Shown here piece after piece: positions 1 to 6,313 of a stretch of 6,313 nt of DNA; within the stretch, counting starts at the first letter, position 1, and each line of letters starts with the position of its first letter. The notes beneath the pieces are model-generated. The model had not been told where the DNA came from and ran no database searches. It saw only the letters and a program-made list of their open reading frames with translations. This DNA is from Bacteroidota bacterium (lineage in GTDB: Bacteria > Bacteroidota > Ignavibacteria > SZUA-365 > JAADGX01), in contig JAJRXL010000313.1 in assembly GCA_024276335.1 (NCBI GenBank), positions 1 through 6,313 of the forward strand, given 5' to 3'. The translations under genes and the position numbers were made by a program.

Positions 1-337
1 GAACGCCTTTCCCGTGATCGAGGATGTAGTCGCGTCCCTTTTGGAACTCGAGCGTGGAATCGACGATGAACCGCGCCGATCCCGGCTCGATGAACGTGGC
101 GGCCAGGACCAGGATCGAGTCAGTGGCGGAAAAGGTCAGCGAGAACTTGAGGGGCATTCCGCCCGAGGTTTCCTGCGCGTGGAGGGAAACGCCGGCAAGC
201 GCCAGCCAGGCAGAAACCAAGACAGCGACTGTGGTGGATAACCGCCGCAACGAATCGAAGCGCCCGTGGCGGACAGCGTGCCTGCCGCTATTGTCTGTGA
301 GAAAAATTTCGATAGCACCCTTGCTCAATGGTGGCAT
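1..337 (-). CDS. Exported protein of unknown function, 3'-partial
   Basis: I read an open frame from the ATG at 337 to the window edge, about 112 residues (MPPLSKGAIEIFLTDNSG...). A signal peptide is visible: Arg31-Arg32, then a hydrophobic stretch STTVAVLVSAWLALAGVS (34-51) and a likely cleavage after Leu-His-Ala54 before Gln55. The mature part begins QETSGGMPLKFSLTFSAT and continues through FIEPGSARFIVD to KGRDYILDHGKGV. This last part resembles the GSxxVxxDxxxLxxGxDYxxDxxxG pattern near the start of several large outer-membrane or secretion-related proteins in FCB-type genomes. That resemblance is from memory and too short to name a family. The gene follows the preceding stop (365-367) by 27 bases in the same frame. 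The start is uncertain: GTG at 346, TTG at 328 and TTG at 250 are also in frame, no good Shine-Dalgarno site is present, and a start at 337 leaves an unusually long region of about 30 residues before the signal peptide. Export is well supported; function is unknown. Confidence 0.75.
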   Translation of the reverse strand, partial: MPPLSKGAIEIFLTDNSGRHAVRHGRFDSLRRLSTTVAVLVSAWLALAGVSLHAQETSGGMPLKFSLTFSATDSILVLAATFIEPGSARFIVDSTLEFQKGRDYILDHGKGV

Positions 338-364
338 TCGGGGCACATGAACGTCCGGCTCGCG

Positions 365-2206
365 TTAACGGGTGATCGTCATGAGCCGGGTGATGGTTCC
401 GGTCTCGGTCGTCAGCCGGTAGAGATACACGCCGGAACCCAGGGCCTGGTTGTGAAAGGCGACCCGGTGTTCGCCTTTCTTGAATTTCCCCTCGGCAAGA
501 AGAGTTACGAACCGTCCCAACCGGTCGTACACGTCGAGGCGAACGCGCATGTCCCGGGGCAGGTCGAACGGAATGACCGTGACCGGGTTGAACGGGTTGG
601 GGAAATTCGGACCGAGCCGCGGGACCCCGGCTTCGCGAACCTGCTTCAGCCGCTGGTTGCACACGCTGTCGAGAACGAAAACGGCATCGATCGCTCGCGC
701 CCGTGGATTGCCGTTGTTGAACAGCAGGCTGTCCACGACCAGCCGCGTGGCCGTGGTATCCCCGAACAGCACCTGGAACTCGACGAAAGCGAGGGGCCCG
801 GTGCCGCTGAGGGGCTGGCCGTTGGCACCCGTGATCTCCAGACGCCCCGGCGCGGGCGACGAGGCGCTGACATCGAACGAGCTGGACAGTGTATTCGTGT
901 TGATGACCCGCAGCGGGTAGAGAATGCGGTAATTGAACGAGGCCCTAACGAAGAACGATGTGGTGTTCGATCCCTGCCTGTTCTCCACGATCTCGATGGG
1001 TATTCGCACGATGTCCTCGGGGGCGCCGCGGTACTGACCCCGGAAGCCCGCGGTGATCGTGGTCACGCCTACCCCCGTGAGCGATACCGACACGACGGGA
1101 TTTCCAGGACTGTTGCTGGCGATGTCCAGGGCCGCGTCGCGCCTGCCGATGATCTGGGGCTCGAACCGGACGGAGATTTGCCGCGAATCGCCGGGAAGAA
1201 GGGTAAACGAGGCGGGCGCTGCGCTTGAGTAGTCGCCGCCGGCGCTTCCGTTGATGGTGATCCCGGTAATGTCCAGGCCGGCCGACCCGCTGTTGGTGAC
1301 GGTTACGGTGTCGAGTAGGAATTCTCCCAATTCCACTTCATCGAAATCGAGGACCCCGCGCGAAACGCTAAGGGCGGGCGCAACGCCGTTTCCGCGCAGG
1401 AGGATCGGGACTTCGGGCTGGTCGGGATCGTTGGTGGCGAAACGCACTTCCGCCGTGCGTGGTCCCAGCGCGGTGGGAATGAAGCGTATTGTCACGGAAT
1501 CGCTCTGGTTCTGGAAGAGGGCGAAACTGGTCGTGCCCAGGGTGCTGAAATCCGACGTGTTCGGTCCCGTGAGCCCGCTCAGCGTCACGGAGAGTGTGGA
1601 ACGGGCCACGTTAGTGAATACCGCAGAGGAATCGCGGAACGCTCCCAGCAGGACGTCACCGAAGTCGATCTCGGTTACGTCAACCCGGACGTGGGGCGAA
1701 ACCCGTCGCACTTCCACGTCGATGTGCCCGGTGTTGTCGGCGTGTCGGTCCACGCCAAACGGCGGGTGGTCCTCGATGAACAGCGACACGCGCGAGCCCG
1801 CCCCGCGGTACGGCACTACGTACACGTTGGAGTCGCTGACCCCGACGTTCCCGATGAAGCTCAACACCGTGCGCCCGTCGATGAGAAAGCCGTTGGTCAA
1901 CGTGGTGGGAAGAGGCTCCAGGCCGTTTCCGAATTCACCTTCGGGAATGTCGATGTAGTAGGCGGCGTCGCACAATCCTACCGAATCGTTATTGGAGTCC
2001 ACCCAGAACGAGAACGTGCCGCGGCAGATGAACTCGTAATCGACCCCGTTCAGGAGGGGCGAGGTGAATACCTGGTTGGTCTCCCGGGCGAACACGCGAT
2101 GCGTTTCGATCAACTGGGCACGCGCGGTTCCCGCGGTCACGATGAGAAGAAACAGGAGCCCGGGAAGAACGGCAGCCGCCTTGAGACGGTCATGTAAGGC
2201 AAACAT
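365..2206 (-). CDS. Secreted choice-of-anchor D / cohesin-like protein with FlgD-like C-terminal sorting domain
   Basis: This is a 613-residue exported protein of unknown specific role. Residues 1-30 form a Sec signal peptide: charged start, hydrophobic core AAVLPGLLFLLIVTAG, and cleavage after Ala-Arg-Ala before Gln31. Residues 31-168 form a beta-rich domain ending in DNTGHIDVEV that resembles LecA-like galactose-binding beta-sandwiches; C61 and C79 could pair. Residues 171-275 and 276-380 are two ASH/choice-of-anchor-D repeats, each with IDFGDV- or LDFDEV-like starts and RFxP...G.R motifs, ending LLRGNGV and SLTGVGV. Residues 384-515 look like a cohesin-type beta-sandwich. Residues 530-613 are a FlgD-Ig-like/type A sorting module (GPNFPNPFNPVTVIPFDLP, YDRLGRFVTLL, SGVYLYRLTT). 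In FCB bacteria such tails direct proteins to the type IX secretion system or the cell surface; here that is inferred. The frame is open up to an ATG at 2326, but that extension lies inside pyk and would bury the signal peptide. The ATG at 2206 has GGAG five bases upstream. Domain boundaries are approximate. Confidence 0.92.
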   Translation of the reverse strand: MFALHDRLKAAAVLPGLLFLLIVTAGTARAQLIETHRVFARETNQVFTSPLLNGVDYEFICRGTFSFWVDSNNDSVGLCDAAYYIDIPEGEFGNGLEPLPTTLTNGFLIDGRTVLSFIGNVGVSDSNVYVVPYRGAGSRVSLFIEDHPPFGVDRHADNTGHIDVEVRRVSPHVRVDVTEIDFGDVLLGAFRDSSAVFTNVARSTLSVTLSGLTGPNTSDFSTLGTTSFALFQNQSDSVTIRFIPTALGPRTAEVRFATNDPDQPEVPILLRGNGVAPALSVSRGVLDFDEVELGEFLLDTVTVTNSGSAGLDITGITINGSAGGDYSSAAPASFTLLPGDSRQISVRFEPQIIGRRDAALDIASNSPGNPVVSVSLTGVGVTTITAGFRGQYRGAPEDIVRIPIEIVENRQGSNTTSFFVRASFNYRILYPLRVINTNTLSSSFDVSASSPAPGRLEITGANGQPLSGTGPLAFVEFQVLFGDTTATRLVVDSLLFNNGNPRARAIDAVFVLDSVCNQRLKQVREAGVPRLGPNFPNPFNPVTVIPFDLPRDMRVRLDVYDRLGRFVTLLAEGKFKKGEHRVAFHNQALGSGVYLYRLTTETGTITRLMTITR

Positions 2207-2211
2207 ACTCA

Positions 2212-2215
2212 CTCC
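2212..2215 (-). promoter_or_regulatory. Ribosome binding site (GGAG) that fixes the start of the secreted protein
   Basis: The coding strand reads TGGAGTGAGT followed directly by ATG at 2206. GGAG is a good Shine-Dalgarno core with a 5-base spacer. Together with the signal peptide that begins at this ATG, it decides the start over the longer in-frame ATG at 2326. It is the clearest such site in the window; the other genes have weak or no matches. Confidence 0.6.
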
Positions 2216-2243
2216 ATGCTGGAAAATGCGTGCTTCGATAACC

Positions 2244-3662
2244 TCATACGGTCGTGACAAACAACATATTCGTTGTAGTGCGGAGATGCAAGGGAATTCC
2301 GGCGGTGAACACGACGACCGCGCCACGCTTGACGAAACCCCGTTTCACCAGCTCTTCCTTGACACCCTTCAGCGTGGAATCGGTGTCCTTGATCTGCGGG
2401 ATGAGAACCGGTCGCACGCCCCACACGAGCACGAGATGCCGGAGCGTTTCCGCCCGGTCGGTGACGGCGATGATGGGGATCGAGGGCCGGTACTTCGAGA
2501 CGATGCGGGCGGTTCTGCCGCTGCTGGTCAGGGAGATGACGACCTGCGCTTCGACCTGACGGGCCAGCGTACAGGCGGCGTTGCCGATGCCGTCCGCGAT
2601 GCTGCTGTTTCGCTCAACGGACCGCGAAAGCGATTCCTGGTGGAAAGCGGGGTACCGTTCGGTGGTCTCGATTATCCTGGCCATGATCCGCACCGCCCCC
2701 ACGGGGTATTTTCCGACGCTGGTCTCTCCCGACAGCATGACCGCGTCGGTGCCGTCGAGCACGGCGTTGGCCACATCGCTGGCTTCGGCACGCGTGGGGC
2801 GCGAGTTGGTGATCATCGATTCCAGCATCTGCGTGGCGGTAATGACCGGCGTCCCGGTTTCGTTGCACCGCCGGATAATGCGCTTCTGCAGGACGGGCAC
2901 TTCCTCGGCGGGCATCTCCAGCCCCAAGTCGCCCCGTGCCACCATCACCCCGTCGGCGGTCTCGATGATGTCTTCCAGGTCTTCGAAGCCCTGCGCGCGC
3001 TCGATCTTGGCGATAACGGGGATGACGGCGCCGTGTTCCGTAAGCTTTTTCTTGAGTAAAAGCACGTCCATTTCCGACTGCACGAACGAGAGCGCGAGGA
3101 AGTCCATGCCGTTCGCGGCGGCGAAGGCGAGGTCCTCCATGTCCTTGTCCGTGAGCGCGGGGCCCGACAACGGCACGGAAGGAGCGATGATGCCCTTGTG
3201 AGGCTTGAGCAATCCGCCGTCCACAACCGTGCACCTCAAAGCCACGTCGGTCTTGTCCAGTACTTTCAACGTGATGTAGCCGTCGTCAAGCAGAAGGGTG
3301 GCGCCCGCGGGGACGTCGTCGATCAGGCGGGAAACGGTGACCGGCATGCGCTGCGCGTCGCCGGGGGCCTGGTCCTTGGTGAGAACGATCTCGTCTCCGG
3401 GCCGGAGTTCGACCGCCTCTTCCTTCAGGTCGCCGATGCGGATATTCGGTCCCTGGAGGTCGCCCATGATCGCGATAGGTCTTCCGGCTTCCCGCTCGGC
3501 TTCGCGAACGGCTGTAATGAGCCGGGCGTGGCTCTCGTGGTCGCCGTGGGAGAAATTCAAACGTGCCACGTCCATGCCCGCCTCGATCATGGCGGAGATT
3601 GTCTCCCGCGTGGAGCTGGCCGGACCGAGCGTGCATACGATTTTTGTCCTGCGAGTGTTCAT
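2244..3662 (-). CDS. pyk: Pyruvate kinase
   Basis: This is a complete 472-residue pyruvate kinase, which transfers phosphate from phosphoenolpyruvate to ADP in the last step of glycolysis. It is cytoplasmic and normally a tetramer. The N-terminus MNTRRTKIVCTLGPAS is typical. Active-site residues are Arg34, Asn36 and Ser38 in ARLNFSHG, Asp68, Lys219 and Glu221 in IAKIERAQG, Asp245 in MVARGDLGLEMP, and Thr277 in ATQMLESM, followed by NSRPTRAEASDVANAV and DAVMLSGETSVGKYP. The B domain lies at about residues 76-162. The C-terminal domain has the SSGRTARIVSKYRP loop (380-393), which in many relatives binds the phosphate of an allosteric sugar phosphate, and ends with FTAGIPLHLRTTTNMLFV. Length is normal for the short bacterial form without the extra C-terminal PEP-utilising domain. 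The cation loop reads DLQGPNIRI (68-76), an unusual combination treated in the findings. The ATG at 3662 has only a weak GGAAA upstream but gives the canonical N-terminus. The function is certain; the allosteric effector is not known. Confidence 0.98.
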   Translation of the reverse strand: MNTRRTKIVCTLGPASSTRETISAMIEAGMDVARLNFSHGDHESHARLITAVREAEREAGRPIAIMGDLQGPNIRIGDLKEEAVELRPGDEIVLTKDQAPGDAQRMPVTVSRLIDDVPAGATLLLDDGYITLKVLDKTDVALRCTVVDGGLLKPHKGIIAPSVPLSGPALTDKDMEDLAFAAANGMDFLALSFVQSEMDVLLLKKKLTEHGAVIPVIAKIERAQGFEDLEDIIETADGVMVARGDLGLEMPAEEVPVLQKRIIRRCNETGTPVITATQMLESMITNSRPTRAEASDVANAVLDGTDAVMLSGETSVGKYPVGAVRIMARIIETTERYPAFHQESLSRSVERNSSIADGIGNAACTLARQVEAQVVISLTSSGRTARIVSKYRPSIPIIAVTDRAETLRHLVLVWGVRPVLIPQIKDTDSTLKGVKEELVKRGFVKRGAVVVFTAGIPLHLRTTTNMLFVTTV

Positions 3663-3718
3663 CTGTTTTCCGGGTTGTTGTGATTATGTATGTATCGCGT
3701 CTCCAGGTGGCAAAGGCG

Positions 3719-4465
3719 TCAGGCGGTGTTTTTCATCCGCTTTACCGTTTCCACCAACCGGGGCATCACCGTTCCGCTGGGTCCCCTGATGACCTCGTGC
3801 GCGTACGGCGTGAAGTCGGTGTCGCACGGGTTTATTTCGACGACGTAGGCGCCGTGTTCCCTCGCGGTGTGCGGAAGCCCCGCGGCGGGATAGACAATGG
3901 CCGAAGTCCCGACGGAAAAGAACACGTCCGCCCGTCGGGTCGCGAGTTCCGCCTCGCGCACGGCGTCCTGGGGCAGCAGCTCGCCGAACCAGACCACGTC
4001 GGGCCGGATGAGTCCGCCGCATTCCGTGCAGCGGGGGGCGGTGTCCTTGTCGTGGTCCGGCATGTCCTTGTACTCTCGGCGGCAGTCCAGGCAGTAGTTC
4101 CGCATGATGTTTCCATGCAGTTCCACCACGCGGATGCTTCCCGCCCGCCGGTGCAGGTTGTCGACGTTCTGCGTGATGAGCGTGAAATCGTCGAACAGGG
4201 TTTCCATTTCCGCGATCGCGTAATGCCCAGGGTTGGGCTCCACCGACCGGATGATCTCGCGACGGTACGCGTACCACGATGATACCAGGACCGGGTTGCG
4301 CATGAAGGCGTCGAAGTTCGCCAGCTCCTCGGGGCGGAATTGCTCCCACAGCCCGCCGGGATCGCGGAACGTCGGCACGCCGCTTTCAGCGGAGACGCCC
4401 GCGCCCGTGAGTATGGCAACGGATTCCGCGTTGGCCAGGCGATTGAGTAATTGTTCCGAAAACAT
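3719..4465 (-). CDS. cobB: NAD-dependent protein deacylase, sirtuin (CobB/SIRT5-like)
   Basis: This is a complete 248-residue Sir2-family enzyme, which removes acyl groups from protein lysines using NAD+ and releases nicotinamide and O-acyl-ADP-ribose. It should be cytoplasmic. Visible motifs are the NAD-binding GAGVSAESGVPTFRDPGGLW (residues 21-40), QNVDNLHRRAG (99-109), catalytic His117 in ELHGN, a structural zinc site of C125/C128 and C146/C149 (CxxC-x17-CxxC), VGTSAIVYPAA (185-195) and INPCDT (211-216). Tyr65 and Arg68 in WYAYRR match the pair that binds acidic acyl groups in SIRT5, so desuccinylase or demalonylase activity is likely besides deacetylation. A GTG at 4474 directly abuts the upstream stop, but I chose the ATG at 4465. 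It gives the usual short N-terminus (MFSEQLLNRLANAES) and has a weak GAGTG nine bases upstream. The gene follows the acylase by 9 bases in the same frame and precedes pyruvate kinase by 56 bases. The family is certain; the acyl preference is inferred. Confidence 0.95.
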   Translation of the reverse strand: MFSEQLLNRLANAESVAILTGAGVSAESGVPTFRDPGGLWEQFRPEELANFDAFMRNPVLVSSWYAYRREIIRSVEPNPGHYAIAEMETLFDDFTLITQNVDNLHRRAGSIRVVELHGNIMRNYCLDCRREYKDMPDHDKDTAPRCTECGGLIRPDVVWFGELLPQDAVREAELATRRADVFFSVGTSAIVYPAAGLPHTAREHGAYVVEINPCDTDFTPYAHEVIRGPSGTVMPRLVETVKRMKNTA

Positions 4466-4474
4466 GATCGTCAC

Positions 4475-6313
4475 TCATTTTTTTTGTAATACCAGTTTGT
4501 CCCAGCCTCGTTGCCGGATGGAATCCGGGTTCGATTCCAGCGTGATGTACACGCCGTCGAGCCAGAGATTCGTTTGATCGGCATAGTGTTCGTGCATCGG
4601 GTGGCCGCTCTGGCCGGTGGGTAGAATGACCAGGCAGGAATCCGGCGATGACATGTCGACAATGAACCGCATGGCGGGACCGATGTTCATGTGGTACGGT
4701 TCATTCAGTGAGTACGAGCCGTTGTTGACCGTCGTGCCGTGTCCGCCCGTTTCCAGGGGTCCGATGTTGAGAACCGGGGCCAGGGCGGCGACGTCACCCA
4801 GGGGATGCTTCATGGTCAATGTATGGAGTCTGCCCCATTCCCAGCGGTCCATGTCGGGGCCGAAGCGTTCCAGGAGATCGTTCAGCGCCATTGTGAAACT
4901 GCGGCGGAGGATGTCGTCGCGGGTCTCGATCTCCGGTGTCCGTACGTCGTCGAACCAGGTCGTGGTCGTGTCGGCGAGGAGGGAGGGGAGGCTCCGCAAA
5001 GCGAAGGTGGGGAGAAAGAGGTACTGGTAGAGCAGCCGCGGGCCCAGCTCATCAAGGAGTGTTCGTTCCAGGATGTGCTGGACGGTGACGTTGAAGATCG
5101 CCGCCGCGTTGTTGCCCGGGTACATTTTCCCGTCCCACCGGGCGAGGATGTTCATGGCGCGTGTGGCGGGCACGGACCGGTTCTTCTGCGTGAACACTGC
5201 GTCCACGATGTACGGGGTCACTTCTGCCGCGAACCTGGAGTACTGGTCCTGCTGGAAGATCTGGAAATCCCGCACCGTCAGGGCGGGCAGGTTCGAAAGC
5301 AACTCCTCGATGCGGCGGACGCGGGAAGGCGGCTCCCACAAGTCGCCGATGAAATACGGAGGCTCCGGGTCGGGCTTGTAGTTGGCGGAAGCGATGAATC
5401 CCCGATCGGGGTTGAGCACACGGGGCAGGCGTTCGAACGGAACCCGGCCGCGCCACTCGTTCGTTCCCGTCCAGCCGGGCGTGGGAAACAAGGCGGTTCG
5501 CGTGGAGCGCCGGGGAAGGTTTCCCGCCGAGACCAACCCGATGTTGCCCGCGCGGTCGGTGAAAACGAAATTCTGGGCGGTAAGACCGAAGGTCCGCAGC
5601 GCCGCATTGAATTCCTCCCAGGTGCGGGCGCGGTTGACGCGGTAGAAGGCCAGGAACTCGTTGGAGAATTCATACCCGGTCCATTTCAGGCTCAGGGCCG
5701 TGGCGCGCGGCTTGCGACCCGCGAGGTAGTCGGACGAATACACGGAGGAAATCAACGGGCCGTGGCCCGTCCGCCGAATGACGAGGGGGTACGGCAGGGA
5801 GTCCTTGACGAGGATGGTGTCGAGCCGGACGGAAAGTGGAAGCTGCTTACCCTTAAATTCGTAGGTGGAGTCGGGAAAGACGTGCTCCACGTAGAAGTCG
5901 GCGTCGTCGTTCATGAGGTTTGTCATTCCCCACGCGATGTGGTCGTTGCGCCCGATGACCACGCCGGGCGCGCCGGGGATGGAGAAGCCCGCCACGTTGA
6001 ATTCGGGGGCGTTCATGTGCACGATGTACCACCGGGCCGGTTGCATGAGGAGCAGGTGCGTGTCGTTGGCGAGGATGGAGGCACCGCCATCGGAACGCGT
6101 GCCGGAAATGACCCAGGCGTTGGAGCCGAACGAGGCCCCGGTAGCGCCGAACACGTTGCGCAATGCATCCAAGGCCTCGGAAATCGGTTTCATGGCCTGG
6201 CTGAGTACGGCGGGAGCGACGGCAGGCTTTATCAGGTTGGCAGGCAGGTCGGGGAAAATCTTGAAAGCTTTCTCCGGCCCGAGGCGTGCCACGATGTCGC
6301 TGAACACCGGGTC
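4475..6313 (-). CDS. Penicillin acylase family protein (Ntn hydrolase), 5'-partial
   Basis: This is the C-terminal part of a penicillin acylase (peptidase S45) family protein. These enzymes hydrolyse amide-linked acyl groups and usually act in the periplasm. They are made as a precursor that cuts itself into alpha and beta chains. Counting from the GTG at 6307, the cleavage site is Gly61-Ser62 in GASFGSNAWVISG, and Ser62 becomes the N-terminal nucleophile. His84 sits at beta-chain position 23. Asn309 in SANYKP matches the oxyanion Asn. Asp134 and Asp137 in NDDADFYVE match the calcium ligands B73 and B76 of E. coli penicillin G acylase, and Asp322 in FIGDLW is a likely third ligand. The ending SGHPMHEHYADQ...LWLDGVY is typical of the family. 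The beta chain of about 549 residues has the normal length. The frame is open to the window edge (Asp-Pro precede the GTG), so the signal peptide and most of the alpha chain are missing and 6307 is not the real start. Family assignment is firm. The substrate (beta-lactam, acyl-homoserine lactone or other acyl amide) cannot be read from the sequence. Confidence 0.95.
   Translation of the reverse strand, partial: DPVFSDIVARLGPEKAFKIFPDLPANLIKPAVAPAVLSQAMKPISEALDALRNVFGATGASFGSNAWVISGTRSDGGASILANDTHLLLMQPARWYIVHMNAPEFNVAGFSIPGAPGVVIGRNDHIAWGMTNLMNDDADFYVEHVFPDSTYEFKGKQLPLSVRLDTILVKDSLPYPLVIRRTGHGPLISSVYSSDYLAGRKPRATALSLKWTGYEFSNEFLAFYRVNRARTWEEFNAALRTFGLTAQNFVFTDRAGNIGLVSAGNLPRRSTRTALFPTPGWTGTNEWRGRVPFERLPRVLNPDRGFIASANYKPDPEPPYFIGDLWEPPSRVRRIEELLSNLPALTVRDFQIFQQDQYSRFAAEVTPYIVDAVFTQKNRSVPATRAMNILARWDGKMYPGNNAAAIFNVTVQHILERTLLDELGPRLLYQYLFLPTFALRSLPSLLADTTTTWFDDVRTPEIETRDDILRRSFTMALNDLLERFGPDMDRWEWGRLHTLTMKHPLGDVAALAPVLNIGPLETGGHGTTVNNGSYSLNEPYHMNIGPAMRFIVDMSSPDSCLVILPTGQSGHPMHEHYADQTNLWLDGVYITLESNPDSIRQRGWDKLVLQKK

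Noticed and set aside
136..318. Minus-strand 60-codon frame starting MLSKFFSQ
   Set aside because: It overlaps in another frame the exported protein that begins at 337, which has a proper signal peptide and protein-like composition. The short frame has neither.
338..364. Search for terminators in the gaps at 338-364, 2207-2243 and 3663-3718
   Set aside because: No inverted repeat followed by a U-rich run was found on the minus strand. The gaps are short and compatible with read-through.
266..1228. Long plus-strand open frame of 320 codons, and similar ones at 1251-1958, 2064-3059 and 3563-4282
   Set aside because: They are antisense to firmly identified minus-strand genes in GC-rich DNA. 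Their translations are rich in Arg, Gly, Pro and His or Ser with no domain pattern, as expected of shadow frames.
2207..2326. In-frame N-terminal extension of the secreted protein to an ATG at 2326
   Set aside because: It overlaps the end of pyruvate kinase by about 80 bases and adds 40 residues with four cysteines ahead of a clean signal peptide. The ATG at 2206 has a good GGAG site.
3683..3713. Possible promoter before pyruvate kinase: TTGCCA (3713-3708) and CATAAT (3688-3683), each one base off the sigma-70 consensus
   Set aside because: The spacer is 19 bases, longer than the optimum of 17, and the likely phylum may use a different promoter consensus. This is too weak to list as a feature, though the 56-base gap is the roomiest place for a promoter in the window.
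4466..4474. GTG start at 4474 for the sirtuin
   Set aside because: There is no Shine-Dalgarno site in the A-rich sequence before it, and the ATG three codons later gives the usual sirtuin N-terminus. It cannot be fully excluded.
4478..4485. T8 run on the plus strand as a terminator
   Set aside because: No GC-rich hairpin precedes it, there is no plus-strand gene to terminate, and the run encodes the Lys-Lys end of the acylase on the minus strand.

Overview
The window is a compact stretch of ordinary, gene-dense bacterial DNA. Every credible gene is on the minus strand, so transcription runs from high to low coordinates. The DNA is GC-rich, and coding density is close to total: gaps between genes are about 9 to 56 bases. 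There are no tRNA or rRNA genes, insertion sequences or CRISPR arrays that I can see. Two exported proteins point to the FCB superphylum or a neighbouring, mostly uncultured, high-GC phylum (Eisenbacteria-, Latescibacteria-, Zixibacteria-, KSB1- or Calditrichota-like). One has a C-terminal NFPNPFNP...YDRLGR...SGVYLYRL module of the FlgD-Ig/type A sorting kind, which is common in those groups. The other begins like their large envelope proteins. The taxon is inferred from protein style, not from a marker gene.

Layout in transcription order: (1) 6313-4475, the end of a penicillin-acylase-family N-terminal nucleophile hydrolase, with its start outside the window; (2) 4465-3719, a sirtuin deacylase with the Tyr-x-x-Arg pocket of SIRT5/CobB-type desuccinylases; (3) 3662-2244, a complete pyruvate kinase; (4) 2206-365, a secreted multidomain beta-sandwich protein: signal peptide, lectin-like N-terminal domain, two ASH/choice-of-anchor-D repeats, a cohesin-like domain and a FlgD-like sorting tail; (5) 337-1, the N-terminus of a second exported protein that runs off the window.

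The tight spacing, single orientation and lack of any visible terminator are consistent with one transcription unit or a read-through series, but no single pathway links all five. The most suggestive pairing is the sirtuin next to pyruvate kinase, because acylation of glycolytic enzymes is a known target of SIRT5-class deacylases. I do not see a convincing new system. The sharpest sequence-level oddity is in pyruvate kinase. Its monovalent-cation loop has the Leu-Gln of potassium-independent enzymes but Asn at the position that is normally Glu (potassium-dependent) or Lys (potassium-independent).
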